DNA from: Pseudaminobacter soli (ex Li et al. 2025)
GTDB lineage: Bacteria; Pseudomonadota; Alphaproteobacteria; Rhizobiales; Rhizobiaceae
Assembly (NCBI RefSeq): GCF_003012705.1
Contig: NZ_PXYL01000001.1
Span: 434,001-498,000, forward strand
Direction: 5' to 3'
DNA: 64,000 bases
Shown here: in pieces, positions 36,451-46,271 of the stretch
How positions within the stretch are numbered: position 1 is the first letter of the stretch
Layout of the letters: each line of letters starts with the position of its first letter
The notes under the pieces: model-generated
Seen by the model: the letters and a program-made list of their open reading frames with translations, nothing else
What the model was told of the DNA's origin: nothing
The model's database searches: none
Made by a program: the position numbers and the translations under genes

Positions 36451-36825
36451 ATGGCACCGCAGGATACCAGCGCCGTCGCATTTTCGATGCCGGGCGGCGA
36501 GAGTTGCGATCAAGCACGATCGCGCCCCATCGACCTCATCCACCTTGGCAGGCAGACCATGGGCGACCGCACCCTCGAAGAGGAGGTGCTGGCGCTGTTC
36601 GTACACCAGGCGTTGCAGGTGCGCGACCAGATCGTCGGCGCTAGCGTCGACGAGCGTCTGCGCCTCGCCCACGGGCTGAAAGGCTCGGCCCAAGGGGTAG
36701 GGGCGTTTGCCATTGCCGACTGTGCCGCCGATATCGAGAAGCAGCCGCATGACGGAACTGTGCTGGAGCGTCTGGCGGCGCTTGTCGACGAGGCGCACGA
36801 CTTCATCGCGGCGATCAGCCGCTAG
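36451..36825 (+). CDS. Histidine phosphotransfer (Hpt) domain protein
   Basis: Small (124 aa) stand-alone Hpt protein expected to relay a phosphoryl group between a hybrid kinase and a response regulator. The phospho-accepting His is residue 74 in RLAHGLKGSAQGVGAF, followed by the second helix ADCAADIEKQPHDG. ATG 36451 is chosen because GAGAAGG lies 5 bp upstream; ATG 36424 is an alternative. It is a monomeric Hpt type, not the ChpT dimer that works with CckA. The partner is unknown. It diverges from the GPR gene. Confidence 0.82.
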   Translation: MAPQDTSAVAFSMPGGESCDQARSRPIDLIHLGRQTMGDRTLEEEVLALFVHQALQVRDQIVGASVDERLRLAHGLKGSAQGVGAFAIADCAADIEKQPHDGTVLERLAALVDEAHDFIAAISR

Positions 36826-36933
36826 CCGATTTTCCCGAAGATGCCGATTGCGTCATTTGAGGACGCTTTTGCGCGGTGTTGACATGCGCGCCGGAGTGAT
36901 TATCTCGGCTGAGTATTCGTTTTAGGGGCAGTA

Positions 36934-37254
36934 ATGACCAAGCTTTCCTTCGTTGCATTCGATGGCACACGTTTCGACGTAGAGGCCGAGAACGGCTCGA
37001 CCGTCATGGAGAACGCAATCCGCAATGCCGTGCCTGGCATCGAAGCCGAATGCGGGGGCGCTTGCGCCTGTGCCACGTGCCACGTCTATGTCGATGAGGA
37101 GTGGACCGGTATCGTCGGCGAGCCGGAGGCCATGGAAGAAGACATGCTCGACTTCGCCTACGACGTGCGGCCGAACTCGCGGCTGTCGTGCCAGATCAAG
37201 GTGCGCGACGAGCTCGACGGCCTGGTCGTGCGGGTTCCTGAGCGACAGGGATAG
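36934..37254 (+). CDS. 2Fe-2S ferredoxin, adrenodoxin/FdVI type
   Basis: A 106-aa electron carrier. The cluster ligands follow the adrenodoxin pattern: C-x5-C-x2-C in [15 protein letters not shown], with the fourth Cys in LSCQIK near residue 86. Acidic helix residues ([11 protein letters not shown]) form the partner-binding surface. It sits directly upstream of a ferredoxin-NADP reductase gene, so the two probably form a donor pair for a P450, Fe-S assembly or heme-related enzyme. Confidence 0.92.
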   Translation: MTKLSFVAFDGTRFDVEAENGSTVMENAIRNAVPGIEAECGGACACATCHVYVDEEWTGIVGEPEAMEEDMLDFAYDVRPNSRLSCQIKVRDELDGLVVRVPERQG

Positions 37255-38358
<1,104 letters not shown>

Positions 38359-38374
38359 GACAGCCGACCGGCGA

Positions 38375-39016
38375 TCAGATCGGCCGATCCATCTTGGCCT
38401 TCCGGTGGGAGGTGTGGCCGGCCATCTGTTCCAGGCGATATTGAAGCAGGCGCACGATCCGGCTCTCAAAATTCTTGCCTTCGACGCGGTCGAATTCGGC
38501 CTGCGCCTTTTCGTGCTTGGCGAGGACATTGGAGGTGATCGTCTTGGCCTTGTCGGAGACCGCCTCGCAATTTTTCTGGCGTCCCATCGCCTTCAGCGAC
38601 TGCTCCAGCTCGCGCCCATAGTTCTTGGCGATGACCACATGGCTTTCCTCGTGGCGCTTGATGTCTGACGCAAGCACGTCCCAGACCAGGCGCACGTCGT
38701 TGTCCGCCTTGTGCGGGCGGCGCCACTTCGGAAGGATGACCTTGACGCCCACGGTCGTCTTCGCATCGACGATCTGGCAAAAGTCCTTTCCCTGAGTGAA
38801 GGCGAGCTGAGTGGTGAACTGCATCTGCGTGGCGCCGGGATGCCTGCTGTTTGAAGCACTCACGTGAGGTCCGCGCTTCGAAAGTTCGGCTTCGATCTCC
38901 TCCAGCGTGCTGCCGCCGATGTAGAAGTAGCTGTAGCTCTTCGAGAGAGTCGCCGCTCCGGCCGGTGAGCCAACGCATGCAATCGTGGTTGCTATCAGCA
39001 TGGCTCGTTTCATCAT
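38375..39016 (-). CDS. DUF922 putative zinc-dependent protease, secreted
   Basis: A 213-aa protein with a signal peptide (MMKRAMLIATTIACVGSPAGA). The DUF922 core includes TLEEIEAELSKRGPHV, MQFTTQL and the zinc motif HEESH (HExxH) with a downstream Glu-rich helix. The family is annotated as predicted secreted Zn-dependent protease, but activity is not established. Double ATG at 39016/39013 follows AAGAGGC. Convergent with the ferredoxin reductase gene, 16 bp apart, no terminator seen. Confidence 0.83.
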   Translation of the reverse strand: MMKRAMLIATTIACVGSPAGAATLSKSYSYFYIGGSTLEEIEAELSKRGPHVSASNSRHPGATQMQFTTQLAFTQGKDFCQIVDAKTTVGVKVILPKWRRPHKADNDVRLVWDVLASDIKRHEESHVVIAKNYGRELEQSLKAMGRQKNCEAVSDKAKTITSNVLAKHEKAQAEFDRVEGKNFESRIVRLLQYRLEQMAGHTSHRKAKMDRPI

Positions 39017-39141
39017 ATTGCCTCTTGAATTAGCTTGAAGTACGGGCGACTTGCGCAACCCTGGTTGTTGCTGCCCGTCGCATCCTCTACGGATGCATAG
39101 TTATTTGGGAGCCCGGCTCCGTCCGTAAAGAGCAGTCGACA

Positions 39142-39987
39142 ATGACGACACGATGGCAACTGGCCCACGGGCGCTTTCTCGATATCGGCGACAAGGCGCT
39201 GGTGATGGGAATTCTGAACGTAACGCCGGACAGTTTTTCCGATGGCGGACAGTTCATGGATGCGGATCGCGCGATAGAGCAGGCGCGCCGGATGATATCC
39301 GAAGGCGCCTCGATCATCGACGTCGGCGGCGAATCGACCCGGCCGGGTGCGACGCCGGTTTCGCCCGGGGAAGAGCAGCGGCGCATCCTGCCGGTCATTG
39401 CCGCACTGGCCAAGGCCACCGACATCCTGATCTCGGTCGACACCTATCGCGAGGAGACGGCCCGGCTGGCGGTTGCCGCCGGCGCGCATATCGTCAACGA
39501 TGTCTGGGGGCTGCAGCGCGAACCGGACATCGCCAGACTGGCGGCCGAAACCGGGGCAGGGCTCGTCATCATGCACACCGGGCGCGAGCGCGAGAAGAAC
39601 CCGGACGTCATTGCCGACCAGTTCGAATTCTTGGGCAAATCCCTGAAGATCGCGCGGGAAGCCGGCATTGCCGATGCGCAGATCCTGCTCGATCCGGGCT
39701 TCGGCTTTGCCAAGGATGCCGAAGAGAACCTGCAACTGATGGCGCGTTTTGACGAGCTGCACGGCTTGGGCTTCCCCTGGCTCGTGGGCACGTCGCGCAA
39801 GCGCTTCGTGGGCTATGTCTCGGGCAAGGACTCCGAAGCGCGCGATGCGGCAACCGCTGCGACCAGCGTTGCCCTGCGCCTGAAAGGGGCGGCCCTGTTT
39901 CGGGTGCACAATGTCGCAATCAATGCAGACGCGTTGGCGGTGGCAGATGCTATTCTTGCCCGTGAAACCGCCAAGCCAGGCATGTGA
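39142..39987 (+). CDS. folP: Dihydropteroate synthase
   Basis: Folate pathway enzyme that joins p-aminobenzoate to the pterin pyrophosphate; target of sulfonamides. The 281-aa TIM barrel shows the signatures MGILNVTPDSFSDGG, DVGGESTRPGATPV, VDTYREETA, IVNDVWGL, MHTGRE, DPGFGFAKDAEENL and the C-terminal RVHNV. folK follows 42 bp downstream. The usual intervening folB is absent. Confidence 0.95.
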   Translation: MTTRWQLAHGRFLDIGDKALVMGILNVTPDSFSDGGQFMDADRAIEQARRMISEGASIIDVGGESTRPGATPVSPGEEQRRILPVIAALAKATDILISVDTYREETARLAVAAGAHIVNDVWGLQREPDIARLAAETGAGLVIMHTGREREKNPDVIADQFEFLGKSLKIAREAGIADAQILLDPGFGFAKDAEENLQLMARFDELHGLGFPWLVGTSRKRFVGYVSGKDSEARDAATAATSVALRLKGAALFRVHNVAINADALAVADAILARETAKPGM

Positions 39988-40029
39988 TTGCCGGTTAGGC
40001 CAAATCAGCCAGATTATTCGAGGTGGCGC

Positions 40030-40545
40030 TTGTCCAATCCCAGCAAAGAGCGCGTCTATTTGAGCCTCGGCGGCAATCTCGGCGAGCCGCAAAAGTCCAT
40101 GGCCGCGGCGTTGCGCATGATCGATGCGGAGGCGGGCACGTCGGTGGTGGCTGTGTCCTCGCTCTACCGCACGCCGCCCTGGGGCAAGCTCGACCAGCCC
40201 GATTTTCTCAATGCGGCCGCTGAACTCGCGACCGAGCTGTCGCCGCGAGAGCTGCTGGAGCTTTGCCTGGAGGCAGAGCGCACGCTCAAGCGTGTGCGCA
40301 TCGAGCGCTGGGGGCCTCGGCTGATCGACATCGATATCCTGGCCTACGGCGACCGCGTCATTCATGAGGCCGGGCTGGAGGTGCCGCACCCGCGCATGTT
40401 CGAGCGGGCCTTCGTGCTGGAGCCGCTGACCGAGATCGCGCCAGATTTCACGTTTGGCGGCGTAAGTGCGTCCGAGCGCCTGCCTCATGTCGACCGCGCG
40501 GGCATCGAAAAGCTGCCTTCTGGCCAGGACTGGTGGAAGGAATAG
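40030..40545 (+). CDS. folK: 6-hydroxymethyl-7,8-dihydropterin pyrophosphokinase
   Basis: Activates the pterin with ATP just before FolP acts. The 171-aa product has the HPPK signatures YLSLGGNLGEP, SSLYRTPPWG, NAAAELATEL and RWGPRLIDIDILAYGD, and ends VPHPRMFERAFVLEPL. The start is most likely TTG 40030 with GAGGTG 4 bp before it; the frame upstream to 39988 has no ATG. In an apparent folP-folK operon. Confidence 0.92.
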   Translation: MSNPSKERVYLSLGGNLGEPQKSMAAALRMIDAEAGTSVVAVSSLYRTPPWGKLDQPDFLNAAAELATELSPRELLELCLEAERTLKRVRIERWGPRLIDIDILAYGDRVIHEAGLEVPHPRMFERAFVLEPLTEIAPDFTFGGVSASERLPHVDRAGIEKLPSGQDWWKE

Positions 40546-40640
40546 TCCCCACCGTCCTCGCCTCGAGCGCCTCTTGTCAAACCGCATACGCCTCGATTTA
40601 GTCGAGACGGTTTTGGCGGCGAAGCTCGGGAGCTGGTCGG

Positions 40641-41840
40641 ATGGCCGAGTCCAAAAGGGTTCTTGGGTCCAAACATGATCTGGCTCGCGCCCGGACGGGC
40701 GAGGAGGCCAAGGTCGAGTACGTCGAACTGTTCTTCGACCTGGTATTCGTCTTTGCCGTCACGCAGATCTCCCACACGCTGCTCAAGCACCTGACCGTGC
40801 TGGGAGCCTTTCATGCGGCCTTTCTCTTGATGGCCGTCTGGTGGGTGTGGGTCTACACCTCCTGGGTCACCAACTGGATGGATCCCCGCCACGGCCCGGT
40901 GAGGCTTCTGCTTTTCGTCCTCATGCTGGCTGGCCTGCTGTTATCCACCTCGATCCCCGAGGCTTTCGACAGTCGCGGCCTGGTCTTTGCGGGGGCCTAT
41001 GTCTTCATGCAGGTCGGCCGCTCGATCTTCATGCTCTGGGCGCTGCGCCTGCACAACAAGGTGAACTACCTGAATTTCTGGCGCATTACGGCATGGTTGA
41101 GCCTGTCCGGCGTATTCTGGATTGCAGGCGCGTTTGCGGAAGGCGAGACCCGCTTTGCAATATGGATCGTTGCCTTGCTCATCGAATACACCGCGCCGGC
41201 AGCGGCGTTCTGGACCCCGCGGCTCGGGGCCAGCAAAACCGCCGAATGGGATGTCGAAGGCGGCCACATGGCCGAGCGCAGCGCGCTGTTCATCATCATC
41301 GCGCTTGGCGAATCGGTCCTGGTAACCGGGGCAACCTTCGCCGAACTCGAGCTTACGACCGGCGTCATGGTCGCCTTCCTGGCGTCTTTCGGCGCGTCGG
41401 TCGCCATGTGGTGGATATATTTCAACATCGGCGCGGAAACCGCCAAGCACCACATCGAAACGTCCAGCGATCCGGGCAGGGTGGCACGCATCGCCTACAC
41501 TTATTCACCGCTGCTGCTCGTCGCTGGCATCATCGTAACAGCCGTCGGAGACGAACTCACGCTCGCGCATCCCAGCGGCCACCACGCCGACATGGCGAGC
41601 ATCCTGACGATCGTCGGAGGGCCGGCTCTCTATGTCTTCGGCAATCTCGTCTTCAAACGGATCGCCATGAACATCGTGCCGCTTTCGCACATGATCGGCC
41701 TGGCATTGCTGCTTGTGGTCGGGCTGAGCGGGCCGCTTCTCAACCCGATGACGCTGAGCGTGCTGACGACAGTCATCCTGTTCAGCGTCGCCTATTGGGA
41801 ATACAGGCTGCACAGCAGAAGGCTGGCTGCCAGCCACTGA
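40641..41840 (+). CDS. Low temperature requirement A (LtrA) family membrane protein
   Basis: A 399-aa polytopic membrane protein with about ten hydrophobic helices. The LtrA signature YVELFFDLVFVFAVTQISH lies near residue 30, and a conserved EHMAERSALF-like segment (HMAERSALFIIIALGESVL) near residue 215. The name comes from a Listeria cold-growth mutant; the biochemical function is unknown. ATG 40641 follows GGGAG. It converges on the DUF924 gene with only 6 bp between stops. Confidence 0.85.
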   Translation: MAESKRVLGSKHDLARARTGEEAKVEYVELFFDLVFVFAVTQISHTLLKHLTVLGAFHAAFLLMAVWWVWVYTSWVTNWMDPRHGPVRLLLFVLMLAGLLLSTSIPEAFDSRGLVFAGAYVFMQVGRSIFMLWALRLHNKVNYLNFWRITAWLSLSGVFWIAGAFAEGETRFAIWIVALLIEYTAPAAAFWTPRLGASKTAEWDVEGGHMAERSALFIIIALGESVLVTGATFAELELTTGVMVAFLASFGASVAMWWIYFNIGAETAKHHIETSSDPGRVARIAYTYSPLLLVAGIIVTAVGDELTLAHPSGHHADMASILTIVGGPALYVFGNLVFKRIAMNIVPLSHMIGLALLLVVGLSGPLLNPMTLSVLTTVILFSVAYWEYRLHSRRLAASH

Positions 41841-41846
41841 TGTCGT

Positions 41847-42395
41847 TCACCCGGCAAAGCCACCTGAATCGAGGAAAGCCTGCTCCTCAGGAGTGGTTTC
41901 TCGCCCCAGCATCGGGTTTCGATGCGGGAAGCGGCCGAAACGCTGGATGATGTCGCGATGCTCGAGCGCATATTTCATGTACGATTCATCGAGCAACAGG
42001 TTGAGCTCGACCGAGCGGTATTGATCCGCAAGGTTTTCCGAGTGCTCGAACGGCAGATACATGAAGACGCGCAGGTCGGGGTCGACCTGTTCGTCGTGCC
42101 CGGCTTCGATCGCCTTGGAGGCGAAATGCCGCGCGAGTGGATCGGTGGCATACATATGCGCGCTGCCACGGAAGCAATTGCGGGGAAACTGGTCGAGCAG
42201 GATTATCAGCGCGAGCGATCCGTCGGCATGTTCGGACCAATGGTCGAGCTCGCGGCGTGCGGCCGAAAGGTGCAGTTCGCGGAAGTTGTCGTGAAAATGC
42301 TCGTCAAAGGCTGCATCCGTGGTGAACCATCTGTCAGGACCTGCCTTGCGCCAGAATTCCACCACTTCGGCAGCATCCCCCTCACACTTGTTCAT
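41847..42395 (-). CDS. DUF924 family protein
   Basis: A 182-aa all-helical protein of unknown function, related in fold to TPR proteins. Family motifs: VVEFWRKAGPDRWFTTD, ALIILLDQFPRNCFRGSAH, YLPFEHSEN and FPHRNPMLGRETTPEE. Its ATG overlaps the stop of the upstream antiporter gene in an ATGA junction (42392-42395), suggesting translational coupling, and AAGGGAC serves as ribosome site. DUF924 genes occur beside many different genes, so coupling to an antiporter need not be functional. Confidence 0.85.
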   Translation of the reverse strand: MNKCEGDAAEVVEFWRKAGPDRWFTTDAAFDEHFHDNFRELHLSAARRELDHWSEHADGSLALIILLDQFPRNCFRGSAHMYATDPLARHFASKAIEAGHDEQVDPDLRVFMYLPFEHSENLADQYRSVELNLLLDESYMKYALEHRDIIQRFGRFPHRNPMLGRETTPEEQAFLDSGGFAG

Positions 42396-44254
42396 TTGTC
42401 CCTTCCTTCCTCTGCTCCGACGGCCTTGCTCAAAGCCGTTGCCGTTTCCTGATCCATGGCACGGCCAGGGTGCCTTGGCGTCGTCAGCGGTGCCGGCACT
42501 GGCGCATTGCCTTTCGGAATATTGCCCTTCATGTAGCCGCGGCCGGCCTGCAGGCCTCCGGCAAGCTGGGCATCGAGCCGCGCGGCATCGCGCTCGCGCA
42601 CATCCTCGATGATGTCCGCCGCCTCGTCCCGATCCACGCCCAGTGTCTCCAGCGTGCTCTGGCCGAAGACGAGTGCCGATTCGAACGTCTCGCGTATCTG
42701 ATATTCGACGCCGACCTGGATCAGGTCCATGGCAATGCCGCGGTCGTAGGCGCGTGCCAGCACGGGCACCAGCGGGAACTCGTTGCGCATGTGCTCGGCG
42801 ATCCTGACCGCCGTTTCGCCCTTGTCGACGCAGATCAGTACGGCACGGGCGCGACCCGCGCCGGCGGTATGCAATATGTCGAGGCGGGTGCCGTCGCCGT
42901 AATAAATCTTGAAGCCGAAATTCGCGGCTGCCTGAATCATCTCGACATCGTTGTCGATGATGGTGACGTCTATGCCGCGCAGCAGGAGTGGCTGGCTGGC
43001 AATCTGGCCGAAGCGTCCGAAGCCGATGACCAGCACGGAGCCGCTCAGGTCCTCGGCGATGTCGACCCCGTCCAGGCTTTGCTCGGGAGCGGGCATGAAG
43101 AAGCGCAGGCATGCCATGGCAAGCGGCGTCAGGATCATCGACAGGATGATGATGGCTGTCAGGATTGCATTTGCCTCGCCGTCGATGATGCCGACGGCCA
43201 ATGCCGAGGAATAGAGCACGAAGGCAAATTCGCCACCCTGGGCCATTATGACGGCCCGCTCCAGCGCATATTGGTGCGGCGCCCGCATCATGCGGGCAAC
43301 CAGATAGATGCCGATGCCCTTCACCAGCATGTAGGCGACCACGTAGAAGGCGACCATCCGCCAGTTGGCGGCGACGATCGGTAGATCGAGCGACATGCCG
43401 ACAGCAAGGAAGAAAAGACCAAGCAGTACGCCGCGGAAGGGCTCGATGTCGGCCTCGAGCTGGTGACGGAAAGTCGATTCGGACAGAAGCACGCCGGCCA
43501 GGAACGCGCCCATCGCCATGGACAACCCGCTGAGCTCCATGGTGAGCGCCGAACCGAGCACCACCAGAAGCGCTGCGGCCGTCATCACCTCTCGTGCATG
43601 TGAATCAGCGAGGATGCGGAAAAACGGGTTGAGCAGGTAGCGACCGGCAACCACCAGGCCGAGGATCGCGCCGATGCCGATGCCGACCGACAGCAGCCTG
43701 TTCGCCCAACCGATGTCTTCATGCACTGCGGGGGCAAGAAAGGCGACCAGCGCCAGCAGTGGCACGATGGCCAAATCTTCCAACAGCAGGATCGAGATGA
43801 TGCGCTGGCCGCCGGGTGTGGTGAGTTCCCCGCGCTCCTCCAGAATCTGCATGACGACTGCCGTGGAGGTCAGCACGAAGCCGGCGCCGGCGATGAAGGA
43901 TTGCGTGGCGGGAAAGCCGGTCAAGAGGCCGACGCCGGTCAGCAGCGCGGCGCAAACACCGACCTGCGCGACGCCAAGGCCGAAAATCTGCTTACGCATG
44001 CTCCATAGCCGCGTGGGCTGCATTTCGAGGCCGATGATGAACAGGAACATCACCACGCCAAGTTCGGCGACATGGAGGATGGCGGCAGGATCATAAAAAA
44101 TCCCAACCCCGAAAGGGCCGATGATGACGCCCGCGGCGAGGTAGCCGAGGATCGATCCCAGGCCGAGCCGCCTGAATATGGGAACGGCGATAACGCCAGC
44201 GGCAAGCAGCGCCACCACCTGAGTGAGATCGCTGCTGGAAGCCTCTACGGCCAT
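42392..44254 (-). CDS. KefB/KefC-type cation:proton antiporter (CPA2 family)
   Basis: Inner-membrane antiporter of 620 aa. Residues 10-385 form the Na/H-exchanger domain with about 12 helices (GYLAAGVIIGPFG, GLEMQ, GFVLTSTAVVMQILEERGE, MAQGGEFAFVLYS). Residues 410-530 form a RCK/TrkA-N domain (VLVIGFGRFGQI, IIDNDVEMI, YGDGTRLDIL). In KefB/C this domain binds glutathione adducts and NAD, gating K+ efflux during electrophile stress. ATG 44254 is chosen; the longer frame to 44377 lacks homology. No KefF/KefG-type ancillary gene adjoins it. Confidence 0.9.
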   Translation of the reverse strand: MAVEASSSDLTQVVALLAAGVIAVPIFRRLGLGSILGYLAAGVIIGPFGVGIFYDPAAILHVAELGVVMFLFIIGLEMQPTRLWSMRKQIFGLGVAQVGVCAALLTGVGLLTGFPATQSFIAGAGFVLTSTAVVMQILEERGELTTPGGQRIISILLLEDLAIVPLLALVAFLAPAVHEDIGWANRLLSVGIGIGAILGLVVAGRYLLNPFFRILADSHAREVMTAAALLVVLGSALTMELSGLSMAMGAFLAGVLLSESTFRHQLEADIEPFRGVLLGLFFLAVGMSLDLPIVAANWRMVAFYVVAYMLVKGIGIYLVARMMRAPHQYALERAVIMAQGGEFAFVLYSSALAVGIIDGEANAILTAIIILSMILTPLAMACLRFFMPAPEQSLDGVDIAEDLSGSVLVIGFGRFGQIASQPLLLRGIDVTIIDNDVEMIQAAANFGFKIYYGDGTRLDILHTAGAGRARAVLICVDKGETAVRIAEHMRNEFPLVPVLARAYDRGIAMDLIQVGVEYQIRETFESALVFGQSTLETLGVDRDEAADIIEDVRERDAARLDAQLAGGLQAGRGYMKGNIPKGNAPVPAPLTTPRHPGRAMDQETATALSKAVGAEEGRDK

Positions 44255-44445
44255 GCTTGTTGTCCTGATCTTGTGCGCCTTTGCGGGCGGGATGGCGAAT
44301 GCGAGCGATGAAATGCAAGATAGGCGCTTGCACCGCGCGCGAAAAGGCCGGAATGCCAATTGCTTGTGCAGCGGCAAGCGTGGAAAATCGCATGTTTACA
44401 TCGGCTTGAGGGGCGAGCCTCAGCCAAAGCGGCTTAGGGATGCGT

Positions 44446-44477
44446 CACAAACAAGAAAGCCGGGCGTTGCCCGGCTT
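44446..44477 (-). terminator. Terminator of the 44503-45060 gene
   Basis: The stem AAGCCGGGC / GCCCGGCTT with a 3-nt loop is followed, on the minus strand, by TTTCTTGTTT. Confidence 0.75.
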
Positions 44478-44502
44478 CTGTCGTACAGCCCCAACGAAGG
44501 GA

Positions 44503-45060
44503 TTATTTGCGGGCGATGGCGCCCACCGCAGTGCCGTCGACCCGCTTCAGGTTCATGCCGATGACGGGAACCAGCTGATCGTCGACGCGGACGGAAACCG
44601 TGACCGTCATCGTGCTGTCGTCGGGGATGCGGGCCTGCATGACGCCCTTCAGCTGGTTGCGGTTGAGCGAGAAAACGACCTTGTGGGCGTCCACGACATT
44701 GCCCGCGATGATATCCAGGCCCTTGCCGGCTGCGCCGTCGAGGAACATGCCGCGGTAGCCCTTGTTGCCGCTGTGCTCGACCGTCGCAGACATCTTCTGC
44801 GTAAAGACGCCGACCCGGCAGCCGCCATCCAGTGTCATGCCGACCTTGCCAGAGGGAGTGCTGCCGGTGAAGGAGCAGTTGAACTTCGTGCCCTTGTACT
44901 TGCCGGCCACGATCTCACCAGGGCCGACCCATTCGCCCTCGACGCTCTCGAAGAATTTTTTGTCGCGCTCGGTGCCGCCACGGATCGCGTCCGCCTTGCT
45001 GGCTGTGGTCGATGCAAGCGCCATGACAGGCAGCATGGCAAGCAGGAATGCGCGTTTCAT
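44503..45060 (-). CDS. Secreted protein of unknown function
   Basis: I do not recognise a family with confidence. The 185-aa product starts MKRAFLLAMLPVMALAST, a clear signal peptide. The mature part is predicted mostly beta: EGEWVGPGEIVAGKYKGTKF, CSFTG, DGGCRV and alternating hydrophobic strands to the end (VDGTAVGAIARK). Two cysteines (CSFTG and GGCRV) could form a disulfide. The layout is reminiscent of small lipocalin-like barrels and is shared by hypothetical proteins in Rhizobiales. It is monocistronic with its own terminator. Confidence 0.7.
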   Translation of the reverse strand: MKRAFLLAMLPVMALASTTASKADAIRGGTERDKKFFESVEGEWVGPGEIVAGKYKGTKFNCSFTGSTPSGKVGMTLDGGCRVGVFTQKMSATVEHSGNKGYRGMFLDGAAGKGLDIIAGNVVDAHKVVFSLNRNQLKGVMQARIPDDSTMTVTVSVRVDDQLVPVIGMNLKRVDGTAVGAIARK

Positions 45061-45185
45061 AAGGGAACACCCGGCGACAAACAAAAGGGAGGCATGTTTA
45101 CGATGTCTTCGGACCATGAACAAGATTGGTTAATGCTTCGCTACGCCGGACGGCAATTGCGGGTCGCGAAAGGGGCAGCCTAGCA

Positions 45186-46271
45186 TCAATCCTGAGCGGC
45201 GTCCTTGCCGTTCTGCTTGCGCGCAGCGAAGGAGCTCAGCGCGGCAAGGAAATCGCCCATGCCGGGCCGGCCCAGTGCGGTAAAGGGCAGCGGCCGCACG
45301 GTGTCCATGGCGGCAATGCCTATCCTGGCCGTCATCATGCCGTTGACGACACCTTCGCCGAGTTTGGCCGAGAGGCGCGCTGCCAGTCCGTGACCCACAA
45401 TCTGCTGCACGAAGCTGTCGCCGACGGCGATGGAGCCGGTGACGGCCAGATGCGCCAAAACGCTTCGCGTCAGCCGGAAGAAGCCGAGCGTGCCGGGCCG
45501 GCCGCCGTAAAGCTCCGACAGCCTGCGGATCAGCCGGCCGGCCTCGAACACCACATAGGCGATGTCGACCAGTGCGCGGGGGCTGACCGCGGTCACCAGC
45601 GAAACGCGCTTCGCTGCGTCGAGCACCAGCACTTTGGCCCGCGCATCGAGCGGCCCTAGGATTTCAGTCTCCGCGAGCTTCACGAGGTCCCTGCCGTCGA
45701 TGATGTCGTCGCGCAGGTCTGCCAGCATGCGCCGCCCGGCGGCCGTATCGGGTTTTCCGGAAACCAGGGCCGTTAGCTCGTCGACGACGCCGCGCGCAGC
45801 TTTCGGGTCGTTGCTGGCGATTGCGCCGAGCGCCCGGTTGCGCAGCTTCTCGACCGAGGCGAGGCGGATCAATGCCAGCATTTCGCGCAGCAGGATGAGC
45901 ACCAGCGCAACAGCCGCAATCGCCGCCACGCCGGCGGCAAGCCAGCCGAGCCATGGGGCGCGCTCGAACAGGTCGCGGATCAGCCGGTCGATCCACAGGC
46001 CGACAGCGAGCGAAACCAGGACGCCAAGTGCGCTGAGAAACACCGCGCCGATCTTCGAACGCCGGCGCGGCGCCGTGGCCGGGGGCGGTTCGGCGACAAC
46101 GATATCCGGCTCGCCGAAAACGTCGATTTCCGAAGGCGTGACGATTGCCGCCTCTGCCTTCAGCGCGCGGGGCTTTCTCGGCGTCTCCGGGTGCTTTCGC
46201 TTGGCGGCCGGTTCGTTGCGTTCAGGCTCCGGTTCCAGCCGAAAGGCTGCGGGTTTGCGAGGCTCTGTCAT
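45186..46271 (-). CDS. YcjF/DUF697 family membrane protein (TIGR01620)
   Basis: A 361-aa inner-membrane protein. A basic, disordered N-terminus (about 1-70) precedes two transmembrane helices (about residues 73-92 and 103-127) and a long cytosolic helical domain ending in the DUF697 core (VLAHLAVTGSIAVGDSFVQQIVGHGLAARLSAKLGEG). Its start overlaps the stop of the upstream YcjX gene by four bases. The YcjX-YcjF pair is induced by heat or envelope stress in enterics; biochemical role unknown. Confidence 0.87.
   Translation of the reverse strand: MTEPRKPAAFRLEPEPERNEPAAKRKHPETPRKPRALKAEAAIVTPSEIDVFGEPDIVVAEPPPATAPRRRSKIGAVFLSALGVLVSLAVGLWIDRLIRDLFERAPWLGWLAAGVAAIAAVALVLILLREMLALIRLASVEKLRNRALGAIASNDPKAARGVVDELTALVSGKPDTAAGRRMLADLRDDIIDGRDLVKLAETEILGPLDARAKVLVLDAAKRVSLVTAVSPRALVDIAYVVFEAGRLIRRLSELYGGRPGTLGFFRLTRSVLAHLAVTGSIAVGDSFVQQIVGHGLAARLSAKLGEGVVNGMMTARIGIAAMDTVRPLPFTALGRPGMGDFLAALSSFAARKQNGKDAAQD

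Noticed and set aside
41847-43112. A 421-codon minus-strand frame covering DUF924 and part of the antiporter gene as one protein.
   Set aside because: The upstream part is the antiporter gene read in another frame; DUF924 homology starts at the ATG at 42395 overlapping the antiporter stop.
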